DNA from: Oscarella lobularis
Lineage: Eukaryota > Porifera > Homoscleromorpha > Homosclerophorida > Oscarellidae
NCBI RefSeq assembly: GCF_947507565.1
Contig: NC_089192.1
Coordinates: forward strand, 2,170,001-2,234,000
Direction of reading: 5' to 3'
Length of the DNA: 64,000 bases
Shown: piece after piece, positions 1-39,745 of the stretch
How the letters are laid out: the number at the start of each line of letters is the position of its first letter
Numbering within the stretch: position 1 is the first letter of the stretch
Notes under the pieces: generated by a model
What the model was told of the DNA's origin: nothing
What the model saw: the letters and a program-made list of their open reading frames with translations, nothing else
Databases searched by the model: none
Translations under genes and position numbers: made by a program

Positions 1-24
1 GCTAAATTTCTTTATTTGTTTCAG

Positions 25-3000
25 ACATTAATGAATGCGAAAGCAGTCCTTGTCGCAATGGTGGAAGTTGCGAGGACTTTACTGCGGCGTTTACGTGCAA
101 TTGTCGTGAAGGATTCACAGGACTTTACTGCGAAATAGGTTAGGATTAAAAGACGAAGTAGAAAAAGTAATTGTTTATCGTAGATATCGACGAATGTGTG
201 TCAATGCCGTGTCAAAATGCCTTGTGTGTGGATCTCGTGAATGACGTTTTCTGCCGATGCCCTGCTGGCTATATAGGCAAATTTTGTGAAACCGGTGAGA
301 ATTGTCATTTAATTCTTTTTAGTTAATTATTGGTTTTTGATTGCAGAAATTAATGAATGTGATCCTAATCCGTGTCAAAATGGTGGGACGTGCAGAGACA
401 ATATCGGTAGTTTTACTTGCAATTGTCCCCCAGAATTCGGCGGTTCGCGATGCCATCTAGGTACATAATCAAAACAACCTTTTTTTTTTGACGTATATCG
501 TTCTTTTTCAGCCGAAGCTCGCTGTTCTTCGCTGATTGAGAACTGCACCGATTTTATTGCGTGCGCAGAACGAGTCTTTCCTTGTGACTCACCCAACTAT
601 ATCGATACGTTCCTATCTCCTGCTTGTCGTGCAAGAGGAAGTGGCAACTTCTACACGTGGTGGAGCAAAGTCTTAATCTGTCTGGCAAACTTGACAAGCA
701 ATACTATTGCCGACGTTTACGGTGTCAATCGCACGGTTACGCCGTTTGCCGAAGAATGCCGTCTCGTAGACCATCGTCTGTTTAATGGCCTCGGAGAATG
801 CGTACGGAAGGCCGATCTTTGCAATGCGATTTTTTCACCAAACGATGCAGTAGTTTTGCGAGACGTTTTGGAGGAATCGTCTACTTATCGTGATGTCAAC
901 TTTAACATACTGCTCGGTATGGTGCGATTTTGTCCGGCTAACTCTTCAAACGGTGGTGAGCTTAGATTTGCGTTGGAGCAAAAAAGCTTTGTGATATGTG
1001 GACGGATTGACACTGCCCAGAACTTACAATCGCCAACAATATTTGATCTGCTAACATCGGTATTCGAAGACTTAATTACTGATACTGGTTCTTCTTTGCA
1101 ATTAAGCGATGATGCATTGTCGGAATGTGAAATTCGCCGGAGGAACGGCGGCAATCGATTCCGCCGATCAGTCAACGAAACAACAGGTGTTTTTGGGCTC
1201 GTCAGCAGTGGCACCAATGCTGCGAGTCAATCCGAATTTTGCCAGGCACGAGATATCAGTAGCGACAGTGGTGGCCTTGGCAGTGGCATTGGCAGTGGCA
1301 TTAATGTCACTGTTGAATGCCCTGAGTGCGGTGATGGAACTCTCCAAGTTGAAACTGAAGAATGCGACGATGGCAACAATGTCGACGGAGACGGTTGCTC
1401 GGCCGCTTGCGTACTCGAGGATGGATTCGGATGTCAAATTCCAGTGGGAGGACTAACCAATTGTTCCGTCCAAACGTGCGGCGATGGATTTCGAGTTCCC
1501 GGTGAAGATTGCGATTCAAGTTCGAGTGGCTTCGGCTGCGATTCGTTCAGCTGCACTATACTAGATGGTTTTGTGTGTCCGGTCAACGACGAATTCAACG
1601 GGCCGAGTCAGTGCTTCAATTGCGGAAATGGGATTCGTGAGTTCTTTGAGCAGTGCGACACGCTGAATGGAACAGGAAAGGACGGTGACGGCTGCAACGA
1701 CACGTGTAGAGTCGTTGATTTCTTTACGTGTGCTGGGGCGCTGGGAGAAGTAAGCGAATGTGAACACGTTGCTGTCGATTTTAACGTCGCTGATAATACG
1801 ACACTTAATCGAACCGTTCTGTCTCGTGAGCCACTTTCGATTGTTTGGCTTGCACCGAAAGAGGAGAATCTGGACGCATCTGCATTTGGCAATAAGGTTC
1901 TTAACTTAAGGAAAATTAATTAATATCGATTTGCCTAATTGACTTTGTAAGGACTGGAGAGAAGTAGTCGTTGAATTGACGAATCCGGCGAGCTTGAGCG
2001 AGCGTGTAAGTTCTGGTTTTTGAACGTTTTTCTATTTAACATTTTTCTGCGTGTAGGTCTCCTTTAATCCAGGCGAAGCCGCTTTTGTGGGAAGACTTGA
2101 TATTTATGAAAGGAATGCCATAATTGGTCTTCTTACGTCGCAATTTACGCTTTCATCTGGCAGGTCTGTTATACAATCGCAAAATGTTTTTGTGAGATTG
2201 GCATGACGCTCTTAATTAAAATTTATTAGAGGAATAAAAGTTCGACGAGGCGCGACTTCAAGCAATTTGACGCACGTACTTCTTTCTTTTGGCTTTTTCA
2301 ACCGCGAAGTAGATCCGGATTTTTATCAAAGGTATCTTATACTTACTGAGTAGCTTTCCTTGTTATGCCAAATTGTCTTTTGTTTTAGAACAATTCTTGT
2401 TACGGTCATTGATTCGAACGAGTTTTCTACTCCTGTGATTGGCGTGACAGTTAGGTTTGTTGGAAAGAACGACGAAGAACCTGTTTTAACAATCGGAAGT
2501 AAAGTTTTCTACCTTAAAATAAAGCACTCACTATAATTTTTTTTGAAGCGCCTGTTATAAGATACGAGGAAGGCAGACGAACTTCTATTGATGTCACCAG
2601 CAATTCACTCACTCTTACTGACCCGGATCATGAAACGTAATTTTATTCGATCTTTTTCAGTATTTTTTACTGATTTTATGTTTAAATGACAGCCATCTTA
2701 TACAATCTGCCACTGCGAGAATTTTGTCAAGTGGAAGTGGGACTTTGGCAATTAGAGATCTCAGTGAAATAGTTGAGACAGAGGTAACAGTTCTGTGCAG
2801 TATTTAATTTACCGCAATTATTTACGAACGTTCTACAAGGTAAAAGAGGCTGGAAAATTAATTTCTTTCACTGGAAATGCATCGACTGTTGTTTTTCAAG
2901 CTCTTCTCAACAATGTCACTTACAATAATTCGTAATGCAATGCATAGATAATTAATTATTGTGACGTTTTATAATATTCAATTTCAGGGAATCGGATTTT

Positions 3001-5825
3001 GAAGGATTGGACGACGTCACTATCGAGTTCGACGTATTTGACGGGAAGTTCAGGACAACTGCCACTGTTCTGTGCGTCCTCAACAATATTGGCTATTATT
3101 AATTCTATAGCGTTTTCTTCAGCGTCCGTCTAATTGATTCTAACGTTGCTCCGGTCGTAACATTGACCCAAGACGAACTGCTTTACACAGAAGGGCATCC
3201 ACCAAGTTTGCTCCCCGATTTTAGTGTCAACATTACGGATGTCAATGACGTGAACATGACAGGGTAATCCTTCTTTCATTAATTAGACAACTTATCTCGA
3301 TGATATTGAAAATATGTCTTTTTTTCTATGAAGAGCAACGGTTAGACTTGTGAATGGGCACGATGGTGACGCGTTGGTTTTGAATTCGTCTGTTGCGACG
3401 GCATTTGGTATAAATATCGAAAGTGACAGCGAAAATCAGTTTGTGGTACAACTGAAGCGTGTCCGTAGAGAGACGTTTTCTCTACGTTTTTTTTTTCGCA
3501 GAGACTATATGGAAGCGCTGGAATCAAATATTACGAAATGGTATTGTCGTCTTTCGGTTTTGTCAACAATTTAAGCCCTCCTTTCAATCTTTCGTCAGAC
3601 ACAAGGTTATTATAGAATTTTTATGGCGCTTTTATAATAAATGACTTGTGTTGGTAGAATGGCTTATGTGACTGTGAACGATGGGCAAAACGGCAGCGCT
3701 CCAGCCATACTTCGCATCTTGGTCACTCCTGTCAACGACGGTCCAATTCTACGTTTCTCGCCATCCAGTCAGCCTCCTCAGTTTGCTTCACTTGCAGATA
3801 GATCTCATTCGATTATATACATCGAAAACGGATCGCCTGTAGCCATTTTCCCCATGTCTACTATACTGATTGATGTGGACAGTTTCTTTGCTGGCAATGC
3901 GACGCTTTCATTCAGTACGTCTCGTCCTGGAGACATCATATTCGTCAATGAAACCGTGGCCAGTGGCCTCGGAGTGACCATTGTTGGATCGGGCTGGGAC
4001 GTTGTTTATCTGAGCGGCGTCGCCTCTTTGTCAGTTTATCTTGAAGTACGAATTAACATATATGTTTCTTTTTGGTGTCTTTACCTTTCTTGTAACTGTA
4101 GATATTGCGTTCTGCCACGTATGACATCACCGTCTCTGAACCAGCGAGAGTCGTGCCTCAGATCACGGTTACCGTTTGGGACAGAGAGGGGACTGCAAGC
4201 TTGCCAGTATTTGTGAACGTCTCCACCGTCTTTGTCAACGATGGTCCGCAATTGGATTTGGGCGTCGGAATAGGAAATGACGATTGCATAAGCTTCACAG
4301 AAAATCAGAACGTTGGCCAGCACGTCGTGAGTCGACCACACGCCGTCATTATTGACGATTCCATAGAAGGGAACTACATTTCCAAAATGACAGTGGAATT
4401 GACGTAAGAAATGGCAATGACGAAGTCTATGTAAATATCATTTATTTTTGCAGGGCAATTTATCCCGATAAGCTTGATGACGATGAGTACATCTTCTTAC
4501 GAAATCCGACAGCATGTCCCGGTCTGATGGTGTGTAAAAACAATCCAACATTGTAATTTACGATATATTTTGTTAGTATGAACCCGATCGATCACTTAAA
4601 CTGCTCACATTCACCGGTGTAGACGATGGCAAGGTCTGTTGTATAACAATCATTTGACACAAATGGTGCTATACTGCGCAATGTTATTTTTTCTATATGT
4701 AGATCTATGCATGCGTGGTTGGACGTTTATTCTACGCGTCTGTGGCTGACGAACCAACAATTTTCATCAGCGACGTTTCTCTTGTGAGACTTGGCCGCAA
4801 GGTGTGGTTTAATATACATGTATTTGATTCTTAATGCGCGATTAACCATCATCTTTCATAGATCGTTTTTACAGTTTTTGACAATGGACAACCACCTGCA
4901 AGCAGCAGTGCAGTTTCACATGTGGACATTATCACTATCAACGACAACCCACCGGATTTCTTGATCCAAGGTGGAATGGAATGCGTTGCTGAGAAAAACA
5001 GCCGTCGTCGTCGTCGTCGTGACGTGGACGAGGAAAAAGAGTTAGGTGCAGATAAGCGCATGGTAACGTTCAGTCAAAAGCAAAAGGTTTGTATTAATTA
5101 AGTATTAAACTGTTAAATTGAAGCGTTTTCGAAATAAATTTTTGTGTATTTCTCTAGAGAGTTCACGTGACGTCTGTTCAAGTTGAAGAGCCATCGAATG
5201 ACAACGTCCTTCCGGGGACAACGGTTATTGTCAAGTTCTCACACGACACAAATTCGCCGCCAGTTCTACGTCGATCTCAGTTGGCGAAACTCGTCAGCTT
5301 CTTACCCAAACACTTGAACGAGGCTCCTACTGTTGGCTTGTGGGATGACAATCGCACTTTGGCTATCGTTTTTCCGACTGGCGCCTTCTACCCTGGCGGC
5401 GTGGCTCCTGTTAGAACAAAAGAGATTGCGCTCACCTTCGTGAATAGTAATCACGGTAAATTGTGAATTATTATATATAGTCTGCGTGTCTTTATGCATA
5501 TTGTCTCTATAGTCGATCCGTGCGACTCGAATCAGTCACAGGACGACGGCGTGTTTCACTCTTCTGGCATTCCATGCCGTGTCACTGGCACGTATGGCGT
5601 GACGTATGAGAAGTCTTCCTTATCAAGAAAGAAAGCCGTTGTTGTTGACGAGGAGACAATTATCGTTGACTGGGTTGTCTTGGCTTTTGCAATGTTGGTC
5701 ATTTTTGTCACGGCTGTCGCGGCAGCAGTGATTGGTTGGCGTCACAGAAGGTGCAGTGTATTTTTTTTGGAATTTATATCACTCACGTATTATATCTTTA
5801 TTTCAGAGTCCGTCATGGGTACTGA
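25..5825 (+). CDS. 3' part of giant EGF/DUF4215/cadherin-like membrane protein (copy A)
   Basis: This is the last third of a large cell-surface protein; its 5' end lies left of the window. Exons seen: three EGF exons (25-138, 184-294, 347-460, all phase 1), one long cysteine-rich exon (512-1896), then about a dozen short exons from 1952 that encode beta-rich, cadherin-like repeats with recurring VNDGP-type linkers. A hydrophobic helix follows at about 5668-5741, then a tail ending RHRRVRHGY. Introns are mostly 40-70 bases with GT-AG ends. The stop is TGA at 5823-5825. The whole stretch closely matches 29876-35618 exon by exon, so it is a tandem paralogue of copy B. A likely role is cell adhesion or matrix contact (inference from domains). 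Two furin-like basic sites lie in the ectodomain. No known gene name is recognised. Confidence 0.85.
512..1896 (+). other. Cysteine-rich exon with DUF4215 repeats (copy A)
   Basis: One open exon without introns. Its first half is an unrecognised cysteine-bearing domain that ends in a basic RFRRS motif. Its second half holds several Myxococcus-type cysteine-rich repeats (DUF4215), recognisable by CGDG, EECDDGNN and DGDGC motifs. The exon ends at a GTTCTT donor at 1897 and continues in phase 0 at 1952. The counterpart in copy B is 30360-31714. Confidence 0.75.
5668..5741 (+). other. Transmembrane helix of copy A
   Basis: A run of about 24 hydrophobic residues (VVLAFAMLVIFVTAVAAAVI) is preceded by acidic DEET and followed by GWRHRR, so the short C-terminal tail should be cytoplasmic under the positive-inside rule. 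The last intron splits the arginine codon, and the final exon adds only RVRHGY before the stop. Confidence 0.8.
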
Positions 5826-8800
5826 GCAGTGAGCAGAGACTCAGGCTAAATTCGTTGTTTTTGTTGTTGTTTTGCGCCTGATTAGTAACTTCTGTTTTAG
5901 GTCATTATTCGTCTGCTGAAGTGATGATGCATTGGATGTTTTGCGCAATATATGCCGGTGCCTTTTCTCGCAACGTTTCTCCATATAGGGTGGACGGCTT
6001 TGCAAGGAAAAATTGTTCACCCTTCACGGATATGCGCATTCTTCGCCAATTAACGTTTGCTCGGAGACGATTGTTGGCTCGATTTTCCGACAGCATCGAC
6101 GCTGTTTCTTACGTTTCGGTTAGATTATCGTAGATCGGCCTTTCGCGGTCTTGTCCTCGAACGGGATATCAGGAACCGAACATGTTATGTCGAAGAAAAA
6201 CAAAGCGTGGCGTAGAAGACGAAAACGTACGATTTCGGCGGCGACGACGGCTCCGAAGCTTAGGAAGAATGCAAAAGACGGCGTTCGGTAAGCTTTGTTT
6301 TCGTGCTCATAAGAAGACAGTGAAAAACGTGGACGGCAGTGGTCGAACACATTCAGAATGAACGCCCCAGCCGACAGAGCTAATGACGTCTTGGAAACCA
6401 CCTTCAGCCTTTCAACGACAATGCCAATTACATCTTTCTGACCGTAAATCATACCGTAACCATCAGCGTTTTTTCTACCTTGAGAAGCAGTGTCTGATGC
6501 TTCAAAGGCAAAACAGCAGGGGATACCTGTGCTGGATCTCCTCATCTGATTTTTCAAGACGGCGATTTGTGTTCATTGATCAAAACGAAGACATTCTATG
6601 CAGATGGAAAATAAATCGCCTTTACCAGTATGTTACTTGCGAGATGCGAGAGTGTTAGTAATCAGTCACTCTCCAATTAGTAGGTATAATTGTGATTGTA
6701 CGTTTTTCTCTAGGTTTCTTTCGTCAGTGATTAATAATGATTACATAATTGAACAACGGATATTACAAACGTAAGCAGCTAAATTACGTAATAGAATAAT
6801 TACTTGAAAGTGTTTTGTATAACACTACCGACTTAATTAATCTCATAGTTCTCCTTGACCGATGTATTGAAAGCACTGCGTCCATTGTGCAAGTCAGTGC
6901 ATTGCTAATGACGTCAACATCATTCGGACCCCGAAAGTCGGCTCTTTCAACTTCGACCGACAAAACATCTAATGACGTCAACGTTAAGACGCCTTCGAGA
7001 AACGATTTTACCCAATCCATATTCCAAACAGCGGCTGAAATAACGTCCTTTGTTTATCGTCTGTTAGTAAGACGAGATGATTCATTCCTAGATGCTTGAG
7101 ATGGGCTATGTACTTAAAATTTCTTTATCAATGTCACTGATGACGGCGTTGTCCCTTGTGTTTCCATTTCTACTGAACGTTTCAGGAAACACTTGCGTAG
7201 ATATAACGACGACAGCTGGCTTGTCTGTCAAAGGTGTGTTGAACGTGACGAGGTACTTGCCTGCTTCCTGCCTTAGGACCGAGAAGTTCCCAGAGCCACT
7301 GAGAATAGAGCCGTCAGTATCGATGTAGCCTGGATCAAGTAATCGTCGTCATTGCTGCTGGCAGAGAAGAGAAAGACCGTGACACTTTGACACTTCGATT
7401 CAGATATCGACGAATAAATAATGGCAGTTTTTGACCACGTAACGCTGACTGGCTAATAAGGATAAAAATGTCGATTCTCATGCATCAATAAGATATCTAC
7501 AGCTCTGAATTGCCTTTCTGTCTTCAAAGCCTGTTTTCGAATTCGCTTCTATGATTATTCTCTCCAATCAGTCCAATCTAGTTCATGAAGGATCAAAATC
7601 TAGTCTATGACTCTATTTTCGTGATTCTGTTTTACTCGACATATTTTACGTAGTTAGGCTCGCAGCCACAATGAGCGCAACTCGCGTTACTCCTGCGCTC
7701 CGTCTTACTCTCCGTCTTACTTCGCTTTGACGAAAAATTATACGGGTTTTGCAAAGCCCGTATCGGCACGATACGCATCGAAACAAAAAGACGATTACCG
7801 GCGTTAGCGAAGATCTTTCCGGCGCGAACACCGGTATCGGTGAATCCCTGAGATCTAATCATTCCTTTAGGACATTATTGGCGCTTTAGTTCGGTGTTGG
7901 TTGACCGATCCAGTCGAATCTCTTTAGAATGTCACTCCTCAGAGTTCTGATTGGACGAAGTTGGCAATTCAACAGCGATAAGAGATATTTTGAGAAGGAT
8001 CTGCAGACTTGAGGCGAATGGCGATCACAGGGTAGTGTAACGTTACCTACTCGAATAATATCGTAGAGAGTGATGTGCTAAAATTTATATCTTCAATTTT
8101 TCGCCGCTAGAGATTAAATCGACGGTGTAGATATTTTAACACATGTACACATAGAAGAATAGAAAGCCTTTCTTTAGTTTTTCTCTTAAACAGTCTCTCT
8201 CCTAGGATCGTTCCATCCGGCAGATTCTTGTCGGCAAATCAGATCTGGTACTTTCGATGTGAAGGAGGCGTTCCAAACTGGGTACAGTATATAAGAAGTA
8301 GATGCCTGTTACGAGACGATACTTATATCTCGTGACGGCATTTTCATGGGAAGAGCAACTATACAACGGTCTGCACCTTTCTAGTCGTCGTCGCCTTGAA
8401 AACAGTAGGCCTTGCAAGGAAAGCCTGTCTCTCTGTCAATGCGTCAGTGCATCACTACATGGTACATGATGTATGAACCACAAACGTCTTGTACATATGC
8501 ATAGATACCTTGTAAGCTCTCCCTGTGTATGGTTTCGGATTACGCGAGCAGCGTATTCCGCGTAGGTGTCTGACTCTTTCTGCGCGCTCTTCTAAAGATC
8601 TCCGTTCTACTAGCCGTGGATTAATTGTAATACTGTTTGCAGTTTGAAGTTTCGAGTGGGAGTGTTTTTTTTGGAGCTTCTGGCCTGTGTGAGGCTCCGG
8701 ATTTGGTCAATTAGTTGTCGAACAACGTTCGAGCGCAGGTCATTGCGCGCTATAGACGCATCATCTGCACAGCACGCCAATTTCTCTTCTTCTTAGAACC

Positions 8801-8873
8801 TCAAAAACCGGCTTTACGCATTTGGAACGAGAATCAAAGACCCTTTTGGGAATCCGCTCAATAGGCGACGAAT
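5826..8873. other. Intergenic region between copies A and B
   Basis: Sequence similarity to the flank after copy B runs to about 6060 and then fades. A broken minus-strand gene lies at 7106-7352. Two identical TAATGACGTCAAC blocks sit near 6907 and 6970. A near-palindrome with ACGGG and CCCGT arms lies near 7740. A short basic open frame at 6187-6288 ends at a good splice donor (CG then GTAAGC), but nothing else supports a gene there. No other gene was recognised, and the promoter of copy B should lie in the last few hundred bases. Confidence 0.5.
7106..7352 (-). pseudogene. Broken copy of the small gene at 36746-37048
   Basis: Read on the minus strand, the block starting GYIDTDGSILSGSGNFSV matches the protein at 36746-37048 across about 60 residues, through DNAVISDIDK. 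The start region (MTTIT) is out of frame with the body, and the body stops early at TAG (7106-7108), about 25 residues short of the paralogue's end. Its position downstream of copy A mirrors that of the intact gene downstream of copy B, so it belongs to the same tandem duplication. An unseen intron could in principle rescue the frame, but none is apparent. Confidence 0.6.
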
Positions 8874-35618
<26,745 letters not shown>

Positions 35619-36745
35619 GCAGTGACCAGAAACTTCACGCTGAATGCTTATTCGCTGTTTTTGTTGTTGTTTTGCGCCTGAGTAGTAACTTCTGTTTTAG
35701 GTCATTATTCGTCTGCTGAAGTGATGATGCATTGGATGTTTTGCGCAACATGTCCCTGTGCATGCCTTCTCTCGCAACGTTTCTCCATATAGGGTGGGTG
35801 GCTTTGCAAGGAAACCGAAGGAAAAACTGTTGACCCTTCACGTGTCTGCGCCAATTAACATTAACAGCACGTGACGTGCTCTGAGAAATAAATTCTTTAG
35901 AAGGACCAGCTAAGGACCAGCTAGCTGTCGACTTCTCTCTAGACAGACTGTAAGCGTCACCTCTCAACGAACGAGTGTTTACGTAGAAGTTGTAACAATC
36001 AGCAATACTGTTTAGGAGATCATAAATACTTTGTGTCGTTATCCGGGTAATGGTCAAAGAAGTGGGTCCTTTTGCTGTATTTTTTTGCCGAACGCGTTTC
36101 GGCTTATCAGTAGGATGCTTTCCAAAGCACTATTTCTAGCCGCTGCCGTCTTTACGAAAAGGCGAGGCTCCCTAAGGTGTCTCACGAACAGATTTTCGCA
36201 TCGCGAAGCGTAAGGCCAAGCTCACAACGCGAGTTCATGTATTCCGTTTGAAGGTACCCTAATGGCCTACGCTTAGGCGGGTTAGTTGACGCAACTCAGT
36301 CGTTCTCCGTCTCTCAAGAGACGAATTCACCCTTCGCCGCTTCGAAGCTCGTCTCTCCTCTCTCGTAAGTCGAATTCTTTTCTTCAGAGCTCGACGATAG
36401 GCTATAAGGTCGGTCTCCGTCTGGCTTGAATTATGCAAGCGCGCGATGTTTACAACGGCCTCTGCGAGCCAAAATCTCGTGGCCCTAGTGATGCTGAACT
36501 CCCAAAAGGGGCCTCATCTGTTTACCCTAATGGACTACCATATGCATGTAAGTTTAGGTTGAAGTGTACCTATTGCATATCAACGCAAAGTACGAAGAGC
36601 GTGCACTGTGGTGTACTCACATCATTACCCACGTCAAAACGGTTATATTTAGCAGCAAGTCAAAGAAAAACGATGACGTTCTAAAAACAGAAGCATCGAT
36701 CACCAGCACGCGAGACTAGAGCAGTTCTGATTTTCGTTCGCGGCT
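35619..36745. other. Flank downstream of copy B
   Basis: The first 250 bases match the flank of copy A (5826-6060). A second conserved acceptor-like TTTTAG precedes GTCATTATTCGTC in both copies, so a 3' untranslated intron is possible. A short frame at 36433-36547 ends in a good donor (GCA T then GTAAGT) but is otherwise unsupported. Confidence 0.4.
35887..35892 (+). terminator. Possible polyadenylation signal of copy B
   Basis: AATAAA lies about 270 bases after the stop codon in the last part of the duplicated flank. The assignment is positional only. Confidence 0.35.
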
Positions 36746-37048
36746 TCAGCCAAAGGCAATAAATGAAGCGGCCCTGTCATCGAGATCACCGTTCGCTTTA
36801 CCGGTGACGTATTGAAATTTGTCTTTATCGATATCGGTGATGACGGCGTTGTCTTTTGTGCTTCCATTCGAGCTGAACGATATAGGAAACACTTGGGTAA
36901 CGACGACCGCTGGCTTGGCAGAGAAAGCTGTGTGGAACGTGACCAGGTACTTGCCTGTTGACTGCCTTATGACGGAGAAGTCAGAGCCGCTGAGAATAGA
37001 GCCATCAGTATCGATGTAGCCTCCAATAGTCGTCGTTGTCGTCGTCAT
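36746..37048 (-). CDS. Small protein with GYIDTDGSI-type beta domain, function unknown
   Basis: Intronless open frame of 100 codons if translation starts at the ATG before six threonines (37046-37048). The body GYIDTDGSILSG, FSVIRQSTGKYLVTFHTAF, KPAVVVTQVFP, DNAVITDIDKDKFQYVTG and ASFIAFG has alternating hydrophobic strands and the pattern of a small beta-sandwich. I associate it loosely with short domains found in marine invertebrate and bacterial proteins, but cannot name a family. There is no signal peptide and no cysteine in the body. A longer frame to 37159 is open, so an upstream start cannot be excluded. A broken paralogue lies at 7106-7352. Confidence 0.6.
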   Translation of the reverse strand: MTTTTTTIGGYIDTDGSILSGSDFSVIRQSTGKYLVTFHTAFSAKPAVVVTQVFPISFSSNGSTKDNAVITDIDKDKFQYVTGKANGDLDDRAASFIAFG

Positions 37049-37825
37049 TGGCTGGCAGTGAGAAATCGACGCATCGCGATGAAACTGTGGTTCAGCGTTC
37101 AGTGCGCGAGAGTCTTTTATTGTCGAGTGATGCGAACGTAAGGCTTTCTTTACGCGCATAAATTTGATTGCCCACCTGTCAGTCTTGGAGGATGCTCATG
37201 AAAGGATTGAGATTTCATTTTGGGCTCGCCCTGTCGAGGAATTGTCCGTCTTCTAAAGTTTCTATGTGCGCGCGTGGAGAACGGTTAGTTGACCTTAGCT
37301 TTGCGCGCTATCTTTCATCTCGCTGTGAAAGCCTTACGCGAAGCAGAATCCCTTTGATAGGATTGCAGAAGACTTGGCGTGGATCAGACGCTACGCACCC
37401 CGTGGCGCCACTGCATAGCAAAGGTTACATTATAAATATATATGCGGTCATGTTTATGGTCGCCTTAGGCGGATGCGTACGCATTAAAAACAAGCGCAGA
37501 TTAGTTAGAAAGATTGGCGACGTTTCTGACTTTTGACTTGGAACGGGGAAGTAGAGGGAAGGCGATGTTTTGTTACTCTCTCTTATGCCTTACTACGTGG
37601 TCAACTTAGCGGAGCGTTTCTAAGGCAAGCTTAAGTAGAACTGCCGTGCATAATTGACCTTTAGGTTTCGTATTATTTTTAGGTCGGATGTGGCAGATGA
37701 TTAAGATCAATCAGTATGTAAGAAGTCGTAGACAGTAACGGCTACTTTGAGAAAGAGGCCACCTTTCTATTACGTCCCAAACTAAGTTACCTACAGCATG
37801 GCGACACTTGTGCATAGCTTAATTA

Positions 37826-37927
37826 TATAGAGAGACGACACCTGTTGACGAAGTTAGTACATAGAGAGAGATGGCACTTGTTGACGGCGTAAAATTAGAG
37901 AGTGACGCACCGGTTGACGGCGTCAGT
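37826..37927 (+). repeat. Three imperfect 35-bp tandem units
   Basis: Three successive units share TAGAGAG, a CAC block and GTTGACG, ending with GTTAGTAC, GTAAAAT or GTCAGTAT. They are diverged but clearly related. Confidence 0.6.
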
Positions 37928-39710
37928 ATATAAACTGTCACCTCCTTACGGCTGTAGCCTTGTACCACATTCATCCCTTTGAAATGGGATGAGAAAGGGC
38001 GCCAGATGCGAACATATCAATTTCGTCCACCCTCTGGCCTCACTGTTGTATGTACAGCTTAGTGATGCAATCGCCTTGTTTTATCATTTGAGTGTTCGAC
38101 AATGAGGAAAGGTAGTTTTTCTCTGACTAACATACACCGAAGATAGACGCATTTGATGGCAGGTTAGAGGGCTAGGGCTCTGTGTGAATGGAACGGCTAG
38201 CGTTCACTCTCTTTTGTCTTTTGTAGCTAAATCGCTAACAGATAAAAGTTTGTTTTATTTTTTATTCCATTTCTAAGTCGTAATTGGCGCCTAAACGCTC
38301 GGAGCCTCTTAGTAGACAGTTAGCTGTTCCGGGTCTCAACTTCATCATGACGCAACGTCTCTCCGAATTATGTCGAGGTCTTCTCTGTCAGACATCTGAT
38401 GCTGAAAAGTTGCTCATGTTTCCTCTGCCGTCGACTGCTGAGAGGATACTGCATGGTGTCGTCGCCAAGGAATGAATATCCATTTGCGCTGGCTGATCAG
38501 CTGATTGAAGATTTGGCTAAGCTTTGCTACTTAATTAGTTAATTAAATAATAAGCCGAAAACCAATGGCTACGTCATATGATTTCGTCATTCGTTTTTTC
38601 GTGCAAATGGTCTGGCTCTAAAAAGGCCATGCACTGAGCAATAACGTCTGCGAGAAATGCGGTATTCCACCAAAGATTCGAATTTTCTTTACTGGGCGTA
38701 ACCGGAAATGACGATATTTGTCGAACGTACCGCAGACACGTGACACTGGTCTAATTACCTTCCCATCTAATCGAATCTTTCGCACCTGCCAAACACCAAA
38801 TTAAGCCTTAGCAGCGCGTCATCCCATTGGTCGGCCGTTTGACGCCTCGCGCACCAAGCGAGAGCAGCATCGCACACAATTTCATTCTCACGCTAGCCCG
38901 CCGTCTTCGACTGGACGACGTGGCGAGCATCGAGCGCAACGCGGAAAGTCCAGCACTCACTCGCGCGCAGACGTGCGTAACGCGCGAAAGAACGCGCGCG
39001 AGGCACGCACGAAGCACGCGGCTCTCGATCTTCACGAAGTTCACGTCGAAACGGTAAGCGAATTGCGTCTTTTCAGTAGGCAGGCGGCGAATTCTCTTCG
39101 TAGATCGTTCGCACGCGCGTGGAAGCGGCGAATGGGAGACGAGACGACGCGCCGACGCGGAGAATGAAGATGGAAGAGCTCATCGGAGCGAAGAGGACGT
39201 CGAAAAGCAAGCGGGGGAATTTGTAGCTCCTTTTTTCGCTCGCGCGCGCGTGGTTTTATCTCGTGTACACGCGTGGCATGATCGTGTGGGTGCGTGTGAC
39301 CCCTAGGCCGGGGCCCCCAAGCGCATCCCATCCGCGCATAACACTAGCTAGGACTAATCTCTAAAGACTAATCGTCCCAGCCTTCCTTAGAGAATCCCTT
39401 TAGTGTTGTTCGTGTGTATCGTTCGTGAAGTCGTGTTACGTCATTTCCGTTTTGGCGAGCGGCTATTTTTAGTGACTTTTGTAGTTAGAGGTTTCGAGGC
39501 CGCTCGCAATGACGCACCCCGTTCCGGCGAATGGGCGTGCGTCATGAATAGGATAGGGAAGAATATAGGATAGGGAAAGGCAGTGGTGCACTTAGGCTGC
39601 TAAAAGAGATATGAAGCATCCACCAAGCTTTAGGGGTCCTACACTTGAGCTAAACACGTGCCACACTCTCGCTAACCGCCCCTATGTCATCAATTATCAT
39701 CAATGTCTTT

Positions 39711-39745
39711 ATCATCATCATCATTTATCATCATCATCATCATTT
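39711..39745 (+). repeat. ATC trinucleotide microsatellite
   Basis: Imperfect run of ATC/ATT triplets in an AT-rich stretch, noncoding as far as can be seen. Confidence 0.7.

Noticed and set aside
6120-6557. 145-codon minus-strand frame after copy A
   Set aside because: No signal, domain or paralogue; the region has no counterpart after copy B.
36000-39400. tRNA or rRNA genes
   Set aside because: No convincing A-box/B-box pair or cloverleaf, and no ribosomal RNA core sequence, was seen here or elsewhere in the window.
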